Source: Synergistaceae bacterium DZ-S4
GTDB lineage: Bacteria; Synergistota; Synergistia; Synergistales; Synergistaceae
Assembly (NCBI GenBank): GCA_025943965.1
Contig: JAPCWD010000005.1
Location: 62,001-126,000 of the forward strand
Direction of reading: 5' to 3'
Length of the DNA: 64,000 bases
Shown: positions 34,212 to 42,498 of the stretch, in pieces
Layout of the letters: every line of letters starts with the position of its first letter
Position numbering within the stretch: the stretch's first letter is position 1
Translations under genes and position numbers: made by a program
The notes under the pieces: model-generated
Database searches by the model: none
What the model was told of the DNA's origin: nothing
The model's input: the letters and a program-made list of their open reading frames with translations, nothing else

Positions 34212-34640
34212 ATGTGGAGCTATTACTGGCCGATAGGTTTTATCGTTTTGTCAAATGTTCTCTATCACATCTGTTCAAAATCGATCTCTGAAGGCGCTGA
34301 CCCCTATTTTTCGCTTCTTGTCACCTATATTGTGGCGGGAAGCGCATGTCTGGGGTTATATCTTTATACGGGGCACTTCAAAAATTTCCCTGCGGATGTC
34401 AGGGGCATCAGCTGGAACATCCTGATGCTCGGGGCCTCGATAGTATGCCTAGAGCTGGGTTTTCTGATCATGTACAGGGTCGGATGGAACATCAGCATAG
34501 GCTCTCTTGCCGCAAACATCTGCCTTGCGGTCGCGCTGGCCCTTGTGGGAGTTTTCTTCTACAGGGACAGCTTCACCATGAACAAGGTGATCGGGATGAT
34601 ACTCTGCATTGCAGGCCTGATATTCATTAACAGGCAATAA
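34212..34640 (+). CDS. Small DMT-superfamily (EamA-like, half-size) membrane protein
   Basis: 142-residue integral membrane protein with about five hydrophobic segments (residues ~5-22, 33-53, 67-88, 94-115, 120-139) and a C-terminal pattern (AVALALVGVFFYRDSFTMNKVIGMILCIAGLIF) typical of one EamA repeat. Full EamA transporters have two repeats, so this form would act as a dimer, as SMR exporters do, although it lacks the SMR Glu signature. Substrate unknown; its place after serA makes an amino-acid or metabolite exporter conceivable, but it has its own promoter. ATG 34212 follows GGAGG by nine bases. Confidence 0.75.
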   Translation: MWSYYWPIGFIVLSNVLYHICSKSISEGADPYFSLLVTYIVAGSACLGLYLYTGHFKNFPADVRGISWNILMLGASIVCLELGFLIMYRVGWNISIGSLAANICLAVALALVGVFFYRDSFTMNKVIGMILCIAGLIFINRQ

Positions 34641-34671
34641 CACTTACAACGTCTGCCATTAAAGTAAAAGA

Positions 34672-34705
34672 GGGGCTGCCGGATCGATCCCGGCGGCCCC
34701 TTTCT
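34672..34705. terminator. Bidirectional terminator between the EamA gene and fchA
   Basis: GGGGCTGCCGG (34672-34682) pairs with CCGGCGGCCCC (34690-34700), 11 bp with one G-T pair and a 7-base loop. T-rich tracts follow on both strands (TTTCTCTCTTT forward, TCTTTTACTTT reverse). The two flanking genes converge here. Confidence 0.75.
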
Positions 34706-34722
34706 CTCTTTCCCGGAAGATA

Positions 34723-35352
34723 CTACTGCAGTGCCTTATCCAGTATCTCTGTAGTTTTTTCGGCGTTTGCTTTGAGCTGTTTAAGCGCATCTTTCATCCT
34801 TGCCTTGAAGTCCGCGGCAAAAGATTCGTCTGTTACGCCGGGAAGGTTTATCTTCACATTGTAAGCAGCCGCCCTTCCTGCCGCCTCAGAGATGAGCGCA
34901 GCGCTTCCGGCATCGCTTATCGTGTTTGTGTTCCCGTCTTTTGCAGCCAGGTAAGCCAGTTCGCACACCTCAACACATGCCTCCAGAGTCAGGAGCGGGA
35001 CTTCGGTGGCAAGTTTTGAGGCCTCTCCCATCGCTTTCTTGCGGATGCACTTCTCCTCCTCGGTGGCTTTGGGCAACTTCATAGCCGCCATGAAGGAGTT
35101 GAACGATTCAGTGTCCTTGTTCATCAGGTCGACGAATTTGAATCTGAGCGATTCGCTTTTGCTGACCACATCTTCCATTATCTGCCAGCTGTCTTTGTAT
35201 TTCTCCTTGCCAATGGTAAGGTTTGCCACCATTGAGACAAGTGCCGATCCGAGAGAGGCGCAGAGCGCTGCTACGCTTCCTCCTCCCGGTGCCGGTGAAT
35301 CCGAGGCAAGCTCATCGAGAAACGCGCGTATTTCCATCCTTTCAAATTTCAT
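34723..35352 (-). CDS. fchA: Formimidoyltetrahydrofolate cyclodeaminase (FTCD C-terminal family)
   Basis: Releases ammonia from 5-formimino-tetrahydrofolate to give methenyl-THF; some relatives act as methenyl-THF cyclohydrolase. The 209-residue helical protein has the family segment SPAPGGGSVAALCASLGSALVSMV near residue 19, plus NTISDAGSAALISEAAGRAAAYNVKINL near 142. It lies 14 bases after hutU and opposite ftcD, so it should handle the formimino group removed from formiminoglutamate. AGGAGGG precedes ATG 35352. Confidence 0.9.
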   Translation of the reverse strand: MKFERMEIRAFLDELASDSPAPGGGSVAALCASLGSALVSMVANLTIGKEKYKDSWQIMEDVVSKSESLRFKFVDLMNKDTESFNSFMAAMKLPKATEEEKCIRKKAMGEASKLATEVPLLTLEACVEVCELAYLAAKDGNTNTISDAGSAALISEAAGRAAAYNVKINLPGVTDESFAADFKARMKDALKQLKANAEKTTEILDKALQ

Positions 35353-35366
35353 AGAGATCCCTCCTG

Positions 35367-37382
35367 CTATCCTTTTACGAGTTTTGTAAGATATTCATCA
35401 TCGGCGATGAAAGGTACTGTGATGTGGCCGTCGCTTCTTTTCCGGTTGAACTCCCCTATCGTCGAAAGCGCGTTTTCATTCCTTGCCCATGCTCTTCTCG
35501 CAACTCCGCTTATGACGTCCCAGCTGAGGGAAGCTTTGATTATGCTGTCTACCCTCTCGCTTCCGTCAAGGACCAGGCCGAAACCTCCGTTAATTGATTT
35601 TCCAGTGCCGACTCCCCCTCCGTTGTGGAGGGCAACAAGGCTCATTCCCCTGGCACAGTTCCCTGCGAAGCAGTGGATCGCCATCTCGCCCATTACGTTG
35701 CTTCCGTCCTTGATGTTGGAAGTTTCGCGGTAGGGTGAGTCTGTACCCGATACATCGTGATGGTCCCTGCCCAGCATTACCGGGCCTATCTCCCCTGTAC
35801 GGACCATCTCGTTGAACTTAAGTGCTATGCGGACCCTTCCCTCTTCGTCCTGGTAGAGTATCCTGCACTGGGTGCCCACTACAAGCCTGTTTTTTTCAGC
35901 ATCCCTTATCCATGCCCAGTTGTCGTGATCCTGAAACCTGCGGGTCGGATCGATGCATTCCATCGCCGCGCGGTCGGTCTTCCTGAGGTCTTCCGGATCG
36001 CGGCTGAGGCAGCACCAACGGAACGGTCCGTAGCCGTAGTCGAAGAGGAGAGGTCCCATTATGTCTTCCACGTATGAGGGGAATACGAACCCTTCGTATG
36101 TATCGACGCCGTTCTTTGCTATCTCCGTCACTCCTGCATCGAATACCGCCCTCATGAAGGAGTTGCCGTAGTCGAAGAAATAAGTTCCTTTCTCTGTCAG
36201 CGCCTTTATAAGCTCGTAGTGTTTTCTGAGCGTTTTGTCCACCAGCCTGCAGAACTCTTCCTTATCCTCTGTGAGGAGTCTGGTCCTCTCTTCGAAGGAG
36301 ATGCCCTGCGGGCAGTAGCCGCCGTCGTAGACGGCATGGCATGATGTCTGGTCTGAGAGCAGTTCGATGTTTATGCTCTTGTCGAGAGCGTACTGCAGAA
36401 GGTCTACGATATTGCCTTCATAGGCTATGGAAAGAGGTTCGCCTGCATCCATGGCCTCCTTTGCCCACCTGAAAGCCTCAGGAAGATCGGCGGTTTTTTT
36501 GCTTACCCATCCCTGGCTGTGCCTTGTTTCTATGCGCGATGGGTCTACCTCGGCGATTATTGACGCAGCGCCTGCTATCTCGGCAGCCTTGGGCTGAGCT
36601 CCGCTCATGCCGCCAAGTCCTGAGGAAACAAAAAGATGGCCCGCAAGCCCCTTGCCTTCCGGCAGGTGGAACTTGCTTCTTCCTGCGTTAAGCAGTGTAT
36701 TGTATGTGCCGTGGACGATCCCCTGCGGCCCGATGTACATCCATCCGCCCGCGGTCATCTGTCCGTAGTTTGCAACACCCAGCGCGGCTGCCCGTGTGAA
36801 GTCTTTGGGGTTGTCAAACATGCCCACCATCAGGCCGTTCGTAAGGATCACCCGCGGCGCGGAGGGATCTGACCTGAAAAGTCCGAGAGGATGTCCGGAC
36901 TGTACTACGAGCGTCTGGTCAGCCGTCAGGATCTCAAGATACTTTTTTATCAGTCTGTACTGCATCCAGTTCTGGCATACCTGTCCGGTCTCTCCGTATG
37001 TGACCAGTTCGTAAGGGTAAAGTGCCACGTCAAAATCGAGGTTGTTGTCGATCATGACCTGGAAGGCCTTTCCTTCAGTGCATTTGCCCCTGTACTCATC
37101 GATGGGCTTGCCGAAGAGCCGCCCCTGCGGCCTGAAACGATAGCCGTATATGCGTCCGTGTTCGCGGTATTCCTGAAGGAACTCAGGCGCTATCTCTTTA
37201 TGATATTTCTCGGGAATGTAGCGGAGCGCATTCTTAAGTGCCAGTACCGTCTCTTTTTCGTTCAGTACCTGTCCCCTGTTGGGCGCCCTTCTGATCCCCG
37301 GTTCGAATGCTGCCCCGGACGGAAGTCCTTCCGGAAATTCGAGAGCTATCTCAAGTGCTTTTCCTGTCTTAGGATCAAACAT
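35367..37382 (-). CDS. hutU: Urocanate hydratase, long form
   Basis: Second step of histidine degradation: urocanate to imidazolonepropionate, with tightly bound NAD. Motifs include SGHPLGLF near residue 162, GWMYIGPQGIVHGT near 213, the NAD-binding VSSGLGGMSGAQPKAAEIAG near 252, and CHAVYDGGYCPQG near 350. The 671-residue length exceeds the ~555 residues of the Pseudomonas and Bacillus enzymes and corresponds to a longer subgroup found in anaerobes. Divergent from hutH across a 230-base A+T-rich control region; fchA follows. Confidence 0.95.
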   Translation of the reverse strand: MFDPKTGKALEIALEFPEGLPSGAAFEPGIRRAPNRGQVLNEKETVLALKNALRYIPEKYHKEIAPEFLQEYREHGRIYGYRFRPQGRLFGKPIDEYRGKCTEGKAFQVMIDNNLDFDVALYPYELVTYGETGQVCQNWMQYRLIKKYLEILTADQTLVVQSGHPLGLFRSDPSAPRVILTNGLMVGMFDNPKDFTRAAALGVANYGQMTAGGWMYIGPQGIVHGTYNTLLNAGRSKFHLPEGKGLAGHLFVSSGLGGMSGAQPKAAEIAGAASIIAEVDPSRIETRHSQGWVSKKTADLPEAFRWAKEAMDAGEPLSIAYEGNIVDLLQYALDKSINIELLSDQTSCHAVYDGGYCPQGISFEERTRLLTEDKEEFCRLVDKTLRKHYELIKALTEKGTYFFDYGNSFMRAVFDAGVTEIAKNGVDTYEGFVFPSYVEDIMGPLLFDYGYGPFRWCCLSRDPEDLRKTDRAAMECIDPTRRFQDHDNWAWIRDAEKNRLVVGTQCRILYQDEEGRVRIALKFNEMVRTGEIGPVMLGRDHHDVSGTDSPYRETSNIKDGSNVMGEMAIHCFAGNCARGMSLVALHNGGGVGTGKSINGGFGLVLDGSERVDSIIKASLSWDVISGVARRAWARNENALSTIGEFNRKRSDGHITVPFIADDEYLTKLVKG

Positions 37383-37424
37383 GTTTGGTCAACTCCGTTT
37401 CTTATTTTTTTATAATTCTTATTT

Positions 37425-37452
37425 GATATTTTCCTTGACTAAGAAAAATATC
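37425..37452. promoter_or_regulatory. Inverted repeat around the hutH -35 box
   Basis: GATATTTT (37425-37432) and AAAATATC (37445-37452) are perfect 8-base arms with a 12-base gap containing TTGACT. Placement across the -35 of hutH and within the hutU leader suggests an operator shared by both arms of the locus. A related half-site, AAATATC, recurs near 37516-37522. Confidence 0.5.
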
Positions 37453-37462
37453 TGACTATACT
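37435..37462 (+). promoter_or_regulatory. hutH-ftcD-hutI promoter
   Basis: TTGACT (37435-37440), 16 bases, TATACT (37457-37462). A leader of about 145 bases follows before hutH. No equally good promoter for hutU was found on the opposite strand. Confidence 0.7.
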
Positions 37463-37612
37463 AATTGTAACGCAAAGATTTAGGATTGGAAAGTATTAAA
37501 GTTGTGAAATATGATAAATATCTAGCAGGAAAATGTTTCATCTTAATAGCATGATTATAGCACCGCAGTTCTCAGATAACAGCATTAAAACAACAAAAGG
37601 GGGATTTTTGAG

Positions 37613-39145
37613 ATGAGCTCAAATCCGGTAGTTCTTGATGGGAAATCTCTTACCATTCGCGATATCGTCAACGTTGCAAGGAATGGTTACAGGGTCGGGA
37701 TAGACCCCAGTGCAGAGAAAGTCATAACAGAATGCGCCGACTCGGTCAAGGAATGGGTCAACGAAGGACGCGTTGTATACGGAGTCACAACTGGCTTCGG
37801 AGACCTTGCGTCGGTGGTGATCCCCAGGGATCAGAGCCGCCAGCTTCAGGAAAACCTGCTGATGAGCCATGCCTGCGGATTCGGCGAGGCTCTGCCGGAG
37901 GACTATGTCCGTGCGATAATGCTTCTTAGGATCAATACTCTCACGAGGGGATATTCAGGGATAAGCCTCAATACCCTCACCCAGCTTCTCAATTACCTCA
38001 ACCTCGGCATCCATCCGGTGATCCCGCGTCAGGGATCTGTGGGCGCAAGCGGAGACCTCTGCCCTCTTTCACATCTTGCCATAACGCTGATCGGTCTCGG
38101 CGACGTAGTCTACAAGGGCAAAAAGATGCCTACCCATGAGGCGCTGAGCATTACCGGACTCAAGCCTGTCGACCTCATGCCCAAGGAGGGGCTTGCCCTC
38201 AACAACGGCACAACGGTCATGACGGGCATAGCCGCACTCTGCCTCTATGACGCGAAAAAACTTCTGAAGAACGCGGACATCGCGGCGGCGCTGTCTGCCG
38301 AGGCTCTCCATGCCGTACCCTACGCATTTGACAAGCGTACGCATGACCTCCGTCCGCAGGCCGGACAGAGCATCGTGGCGGAAAACATGAGAAGGCTGAT
38401 AGAGGGCAGCGAGATAGTCGAGACATACAAGAAGGACCGGGTACAGGACGCATACTCGCTCCGCTGCCTCCCTCAGGTGCACGGGGCAAGCCGGGATGCG
38501 GTCTCATACGTTGAAAGCGTGATCAACATAGAGATCAACTCGGTAACGGACAACCCGATCATTTTCCACCAGGACGGCGAAGCGATAAGCGGAGGCAATT
38601 TCCACGGTCAGCCCATCGCAATGGCGATGGATTTCTTCGGAATAGCGGTAGCTGAGATAGCAAACATCTCCGAAAGGCGCGTTGCGAGGCTTGTGGACCA
38701 CAAGCTCTCAGACCTGCCTCCCTTCCTGGTTGCCGAAAGCGGAGTCAACAGCGGTTTTATGATCCCGCAGTACACGGCCGCCGCGATAGTCTCTGAGAAC
38801 AAGGTGCTTGCCCATCCCTCATGCGTTGACTCCATCCCGACATCAGCCGGGCAGGAAGACCACGTCTCCATGGGCGGCTACAGCTCAAGGAAGGCGCTGA
38901 CTATGCTCAACAACACAAAAAGGGTCATCTCAATAGAGATGCTCAACGCTGCTCAGGGCATTGACTTCAGAGCTCCGCTCAAGCCCGGACGCGGGACTTC
39001 TGCGGCTTACAAAGCGTTCCGCAGGGAGGTCCCCTTCTATGCAAAGGACCAGTACATGCAGCCCCTGATGCTGAAATCCCTTGAACTCGTAAGCAATGGC
39101 ACTATAATTGATGCAGTTGAGAAAGAGATCGGGGAACTCAAGTAG
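37613..39145 (+). CDS. hutH: Histidine ammonia-lyase
   Basis: Deaminates histidine to urocanate. The 510-residue protein contains GSVGASGDLCPLSHLA (near residue 142), whose Ala-Ser-Gly cyclises into the MIO cofactor, as well as YGVTTGFGDL near 54 and the later NGTTVMTG and QDxYSLRC-type segments. Ribosome site AAAGGGGG precedes ATG 37613. First gene of the hutH-ftcD-hutI transcript. Confidence 0.96.
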   Translation: MSSNPVVLDGKSLTIRDIVNVARNGYRVGIDPSAEKVITECADSVKEWVNEGRVVYGVTTGFGDLASVVIPRDQSRQLQENLLMSHACGFGEALPEDYVRAIMLLRINTLTRGYSGISLNTLTQLLNYLNLGIHPVIPRQGSVGASGDLCPLSHLAITLIGLGDVVYKGKKMPTHEALSITGLKPVDLMPKEGLALNNGTTVMTGIAALCLYDAKKLLKNADIAAALSAEALHAVPYAFDKRTHDLRPQAGQSIVAENMRRLIEGSEIVETYKKDRVQDAYSLRCLPQVHGASRDAVSYVESVINIEINSVTDNPIIFHQDGEAISGGNFHGQPIAMAMDFFGIAVAEIANISERRVARLVDHKLSDLPPFLVAESGVNSGFMIPQYTAAAIVSENKVLAHPSCVDSIPTSAGQEDHVSMGGYSSRKALTMLNNTKRVISIEMLNAAQGIDFRAPLKPGRGTSAAYKAFRREVPFYAKDQYMQPLMLKSLELVSNGTIIDAVEKEIGELK

Positions 39146-39180
39146 TCAAATAAGTTAAACATATACAGGGAGGAATAATA

Positions 39181-40104
39181 ATGGCAATGCAGCTGATCGA
39201 ATGTGTGCCGAACTTCAGCGAAGGAAGGCGCCCGGAAGTTATCGAAAAGATAGTTGACTGTTTTAAGGACAAAAGGGGGGTCTACCTTCTTGACCACAGA
39301 GCTGATGAAGACCACAACAGGCTGGTCATAAGCCTTGTCGGAGCCCCTGCGCCGATCCAGGATGCGCTGATCGAAGCCGCAAAGGTCGCCCTCGCGAACA
39401 TAGACATGAATTCGCATCAGGGCGGACACCCGAGGATAGGAGCTGTCGACGTAGTCCCCTTTACCCCTATAAAGGGGATCACGATGGAAGAGTGCATAGG
39501 GCTTGCCCACAGCTTCGGCGAACGTTATTTCAAAGAATGCGGCATCCCGGTCTATTTCTATGAAGACGCCGCAAAGAGGCCCGAAAGGAAGCGCCTTGAG
39601 GTCATTCGCAAGGGTCAGTATGAAGTCCTGAAGGAAGAGGCGAAGACTAAAGAGGAAAGGATGCCCGATGTGGGAGGTCCCGGACTCCACCCCACGGCTG
39701 GAGCCACTGTTATCGGCGCGCGCAAGTTCCTTGTGGCATTCAACGTAAACCTTGACACGGCCGATGTTGAGATCGCAAAGAAGATCGCAAACACGGTCAG
39801 GGCATCTTCGGGCGGCTTCTGCCACGTCAAGGGGATAGGTCTTGCCCTTGAAGAGCGCGGCATCACACAGGTAAGCATGAACCTGGTGGATTACGAGAAG
39901 AACTCGCTCTACAGGGTCCTTGAAATGATAAGGATGGAAGCTAAAAGATGGGGAGTTCAGGTCATAGAAACTGAAGTCTACGGCATGATCCCCGTCAACG
40001 CGATACTTGAAAGCGCTGCGTACTATATGCAGATCAACGACTTCGACCCCGCACAAGTGCTGGAGCTTCAGCTTCTGGAACTGATGGGAGAGAGGGCGGA
40101 ATGA
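39181..40104 (+). CDS. ftcD: Glutamate formimidoyltransferase
   Basis: Moves the formimino group of N-formimino-L-glutamate onto tetrahydrofolate. The 307-residue product corresponds to the formiminotransferase N and C subdomains only (VPNFSEGRRPEVIEKI at the N-terminus, HQGGHPRIGAVDVVPF near 80, GARKFLVAFNVNL near 180), with the cyclodeaminase encoded separately as fchA. Starts at ATG 39181 after GGAGGAAT; its stop overlaps hutI as ATGA. This takes the place of HutG or HutE/F in other histidine routes. Confidence 0.95.
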   Translation: MAMQLIECVPNFSEGRRPEVIEKIVDCFKDKRGVYLLDHRADEDHNRLVISLVGAPAPIQDALIEAAKVALANIDMNSHQGGHPRIGAVDVVPFTPIKGITMEECIGLAHSFGERYFKECGIPVYFYEDAAKRPERKRLEVIRKGQYEVLKEEAKTKEERMPDVGGPGLHPTAGATVIGARKFLVAFNVNLDTADVEIAKKIANTVRASSGGFCHVKGIGLALEERGITQVSMNLVDYEKNSLYRVLEMIRMEAKRWGVQVIETEVYGMIPVNAILESAAYYMQINDFDPAQVLELQLLELMGERAE

Positions 40105-41345
40105 CCGTAAAACTGTACAGAAACGCCAGGATATTTACCCCCCTGGACTCCGGACACCCCCTGAAGGGCAAAGAACAGGGAAAGATCAGGGAGTACAGTA
40201 AGGGAGCCATCCTTGCCGTCAACGGACTGATAGAGAAGATAGGCGACGAAGGCGAGGTCCTGAACGGCATCTCTTCCGCCGCCGTTAACGAGGAGAGGGA
40301 TATGGGAGGGGCTTGTGTGATCCCGGGATTTGTGGATCCGCACACCCATCTCTGTTTCGCAAAGAGACGCGAAGACGAGTTCAAGATGAGGCTGGATGGA
40401 CTCCCCTATCTTGAGATACTCAAGCGCGGAGGGGGGATCCTCTCTTCGGTAAAGTCTGTGAGGTCAGTGACAGAAGAAGAACTCTTCTCCGCTACAAAGA
40501 AGCTTGCCATGTCGGCCCTTGCCAAGGGAACGACGACGATCGAGATAAAGAGCGGCTACGGACTCGATCTTGAGCTGGAGATGAAGATGCTCTCTGTCAT
40601 AAGCAGGATATCAAGGGAGACCCCGCTTGACGTAGTTCCGACGTTCATGGGCGCGCATGCCGTGCCCGCCGAATACAAAGAGAGGCCGGACGATTTCGTT
40701 GACCTTGTTATCAACGAGATGCTGCCCAAGGTCAAAGAGCAGGGGATCGCTGAGTTCTGCGACATATTCTGCGAGGAAGGCGTCTTCTCGGTCGTCCAGA
40801 GCAGAAAGATACTCAAGGCGGCAAAGGCGATCGGCTTCGAGATGAAGATCCATGCGGACGAAGTCCATGACCTTGGCGGAGCGGGTCTTGCCGCGGAGCT
40901 CGGAGTCAGGTCGGCGGAGCATCTTCTCGCTGCGAGCGAGGAAAACCTTCGTGCGATGGGAAGGGCAGGATCGATCGCGGTCCTTCTTCCGGCAACAGCT
41001 TACAGCCTCAAAAAGCCCTATGCCAAAGGCAGGGAGATGATCGACTGGGAAGTTCCCGTTGCGCTCGCTACGGACTGCAACCCTGGATCGTGCTTCTGCG
41101 AGTCGGTCCCCTTCATATTCGGTCTTGGTGTTATGAACATGAACATGACGATCGAAGAAGCGCTTTCGGCATCGACACTCAACGCAGCATATGCGGTCAA
41201 CAGGCAGCACAAGGTCGGAAGCCTGGAGCCCGGAAAACAGGCCGACTTCCTCGTCCTTGACGGGGAGACGCCTACCACACTTGCCTACCATGTGGGAAGC
41301 ACCTCTGTATTGGAAGTGCACAAACTGGCTGAGCGGGTAGCTTAA
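40101..41345 (+). CDS. hutI: Imidazolonepropionase
   Basis: Hydrolyses 4-imidazolone-5-propionate to N-formimino-glutamate. It is a metal-dependent amidohydrolase of 414 residues: the metal motif DPHTHLCF near residue 78, IEIKSGYGLD near 148, TFMGAHAVP near 180, KIHADEVHD near 250 and ATDCNPGS near 325 are all present. Start ATG 40101 overlaps the ftcD stop. Last gene of the plus-strand hut arm, followed by a terminator. Confidence 0.96.
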   Translation: MTVKLYRNARIFTPLDSGHPLKGKEQGKIREYSKGAILAVNGLIEKIGDEGEVLNGISSAAVNEERDMGGACVIPGFVDPHTHLCFAKRREDEFKMRLDGLPYLEILKRGGGILSSVKSVRSVTEEELFSATKKLAMSALAKGTTTIEIKSGYGLDLELEMKMLSVISRISRETPLDVVPTFMGAHAVPAEYKERPDDFVDLVINEMLPKVKEQGIAEFCDIFCEEGVFSVVQSRKILKAAKAIGFEMKIHADEVHDLGGAGLAAELGVRSAEHLLAASEENLRAMGRAGSIAVLLPATAYSLKKPYAKGREMIDWEVPVALATDCNPGSCFCESVPFIFGLGVMNMNMTIEEALSASTLNAAYAVNRQHKVGSLEPGKQADFLVLDGETPTTLAYHVGSTSVLEVHKLAERVA

Positions 41346-41366
41346 ACAAATACCCCGGATATCAGA

Positions 41367-41403
41367 AAAGAGTCAGGTCTGCTTCAACGGCCTGACTCTT
41401 TCT
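41367..41403. terminator. Bidirectional terminator between hutI and queA
   Basis: AAAGAGTCAGG (41367-41377) pairs with CCTGACTCTTT (41391-41401), 11 bp with a 13-base loop. Short T-rich tracts follow on both strands. The flanking genes converge. Confidence 0.78.
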
Positions 41404-41427
41404 CGATTTTGTGACCAACAGGCACTT

Positions 41428-42498
41428 TCAGCAGATGAACATCGAATCTCCGAAGGAGAAGAACCTGTATTTCATCTCGACAGCCTCCCTATATGCCTCC
41501 ATGATCCTGTCGTAGCCCGCAAATGCTGATACAAGCATCAGGAGAGTGCTTTTGGGCAGGTGATAGTTGGTTATCAGGGCATCTACGACCCTGAAACCGA
41601 ACCCCGGCCTTATGAACAGCCTTGTGTCGATCGTTCCGGGCCTTACTTCACCGTAGTGCATGACAAAGGATTCAAGGGTCCTTACGACGGTGGTCCCGAC
41701 AGCTATTACCCTGCCTCCCCTGATTTTTGTCTCTCTTATCTTGATCGCCGTGCTCTCCGGGACCTCACAGAATTCACTGTGCATTATATGTTCAGAAATA
41801 TCGTCTGTTTTAACCGGCCTGAATGTGCCAAGCCCCACCTGCAGCGTAACAAAGGTTTCGTCTACGCCCATTGCCCTGATCTCTCTCAGCAGCTTATCTG
41901 TGAAATGAAGCCCCGCTGTGGGAGAGGCGACCGAGTTTTCTTTTTCCGGTCTGGAATATACCGTCTGGTAGCGCTCAGGTTCGGCATGAGTCTCGGTAAT
42001 GTAGTGAGGCAGTGGGGTCATGCCGAATTTATGTATGATCGAGAAAGGATCGGCAGAAGCTGAGAAATAAATATTCCTTACCCCGTCTTCAAGTCTTTCG
42101 CCGACGGTGATCTCCACATCGTCTCCCAACAGTACAGAAGCTCCCTCTTTAAGCTTCCTGCCCGGTCTTACAAGAGCTGTCCACTTATTGGGTCCGGCTG
42201 CCGGAGAGAGGAAAAAGATCTCAACTTCCGCATTGCCGTTTTTTTTGATCCCTGTGACGCGTGCGGGAAGGACTCTGGTGTCGTTGAGAACAAGCAGATC
42301 GCCTTCCCTGAGGTGATCCTTTATGTCCCTGAATATTTTGTGTTCTCTTGTCCCGGAGTCCTTATGGAGGACCAGCAGCCTTGATGAGTCTCTGGGCTCG
42401 ACGGGATCCTGCGCGATCAGTTCTTTGGGAAGATAGTAATCAAATGTTGAAGTTTTTGAAAAATCATGTCCTGTGTTATCCAAAATATCCGTCCTCAC
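41428..42498 (-). CDS. queA: S-adenosylmethionine:tRNA ribosyltransferase-isomerase
   Basis: Builds epoxyqueuosine on tRNA from preQ1 and SAM. The 356-residue protein shows YYLPKELIAQDPVEPRDSSRLLV near the start, DLLVLNDTRVLPAR near 72, ENSVASPTAGLHF near 187 and RVIAVGTTVVRTLES near 256. It begins with GTG 42498 overlapping the spoIID stop as GTGA. Last gene of the yebC-ruvCAB operon. Linkage of queA with ruvB is frequent in bacteria. Confidence 0.96.
   Translation of the reverse strand: MRTDILDNTGHDFSKTSTFDYYLPKELIAQDPVEPRDSSRLLVLHKDSGTREHKIFRDIKDHLREGDLLVLNDTRVLPARVTGIKKNGNAEVEIFFLSPAAGPNKWTALVRPGRKLKEGASVLLGDDVEITVGERLEDGVRNIYFSASADPFSIIHKFGMTPLPHYITETHAEPERYQTVYSRPEKENSVASPTAGLHFTDKLLREIRAMGVDETFVTLQVGLGTFRPVKTDDISEHIMHSEFCEVPESTAIKIRETKIRGGRVIAVGTTVVRTLESFVMHYGEVRPGTIDTRLFIRPGFGFRVVDALITNYHLPKSTLLMLVSAFAGYDRIMEAYREAVEMKYRFFSFGDSMFIC

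Noticed and set aside
37533-37616. A 27-residue upstream frame overlapping the hutH start as a leader peptide
   Set aside because: It has only one His codon (third residue) and a poorly spaced ribosome site, and no terminator hairpin lies between it and hutH.
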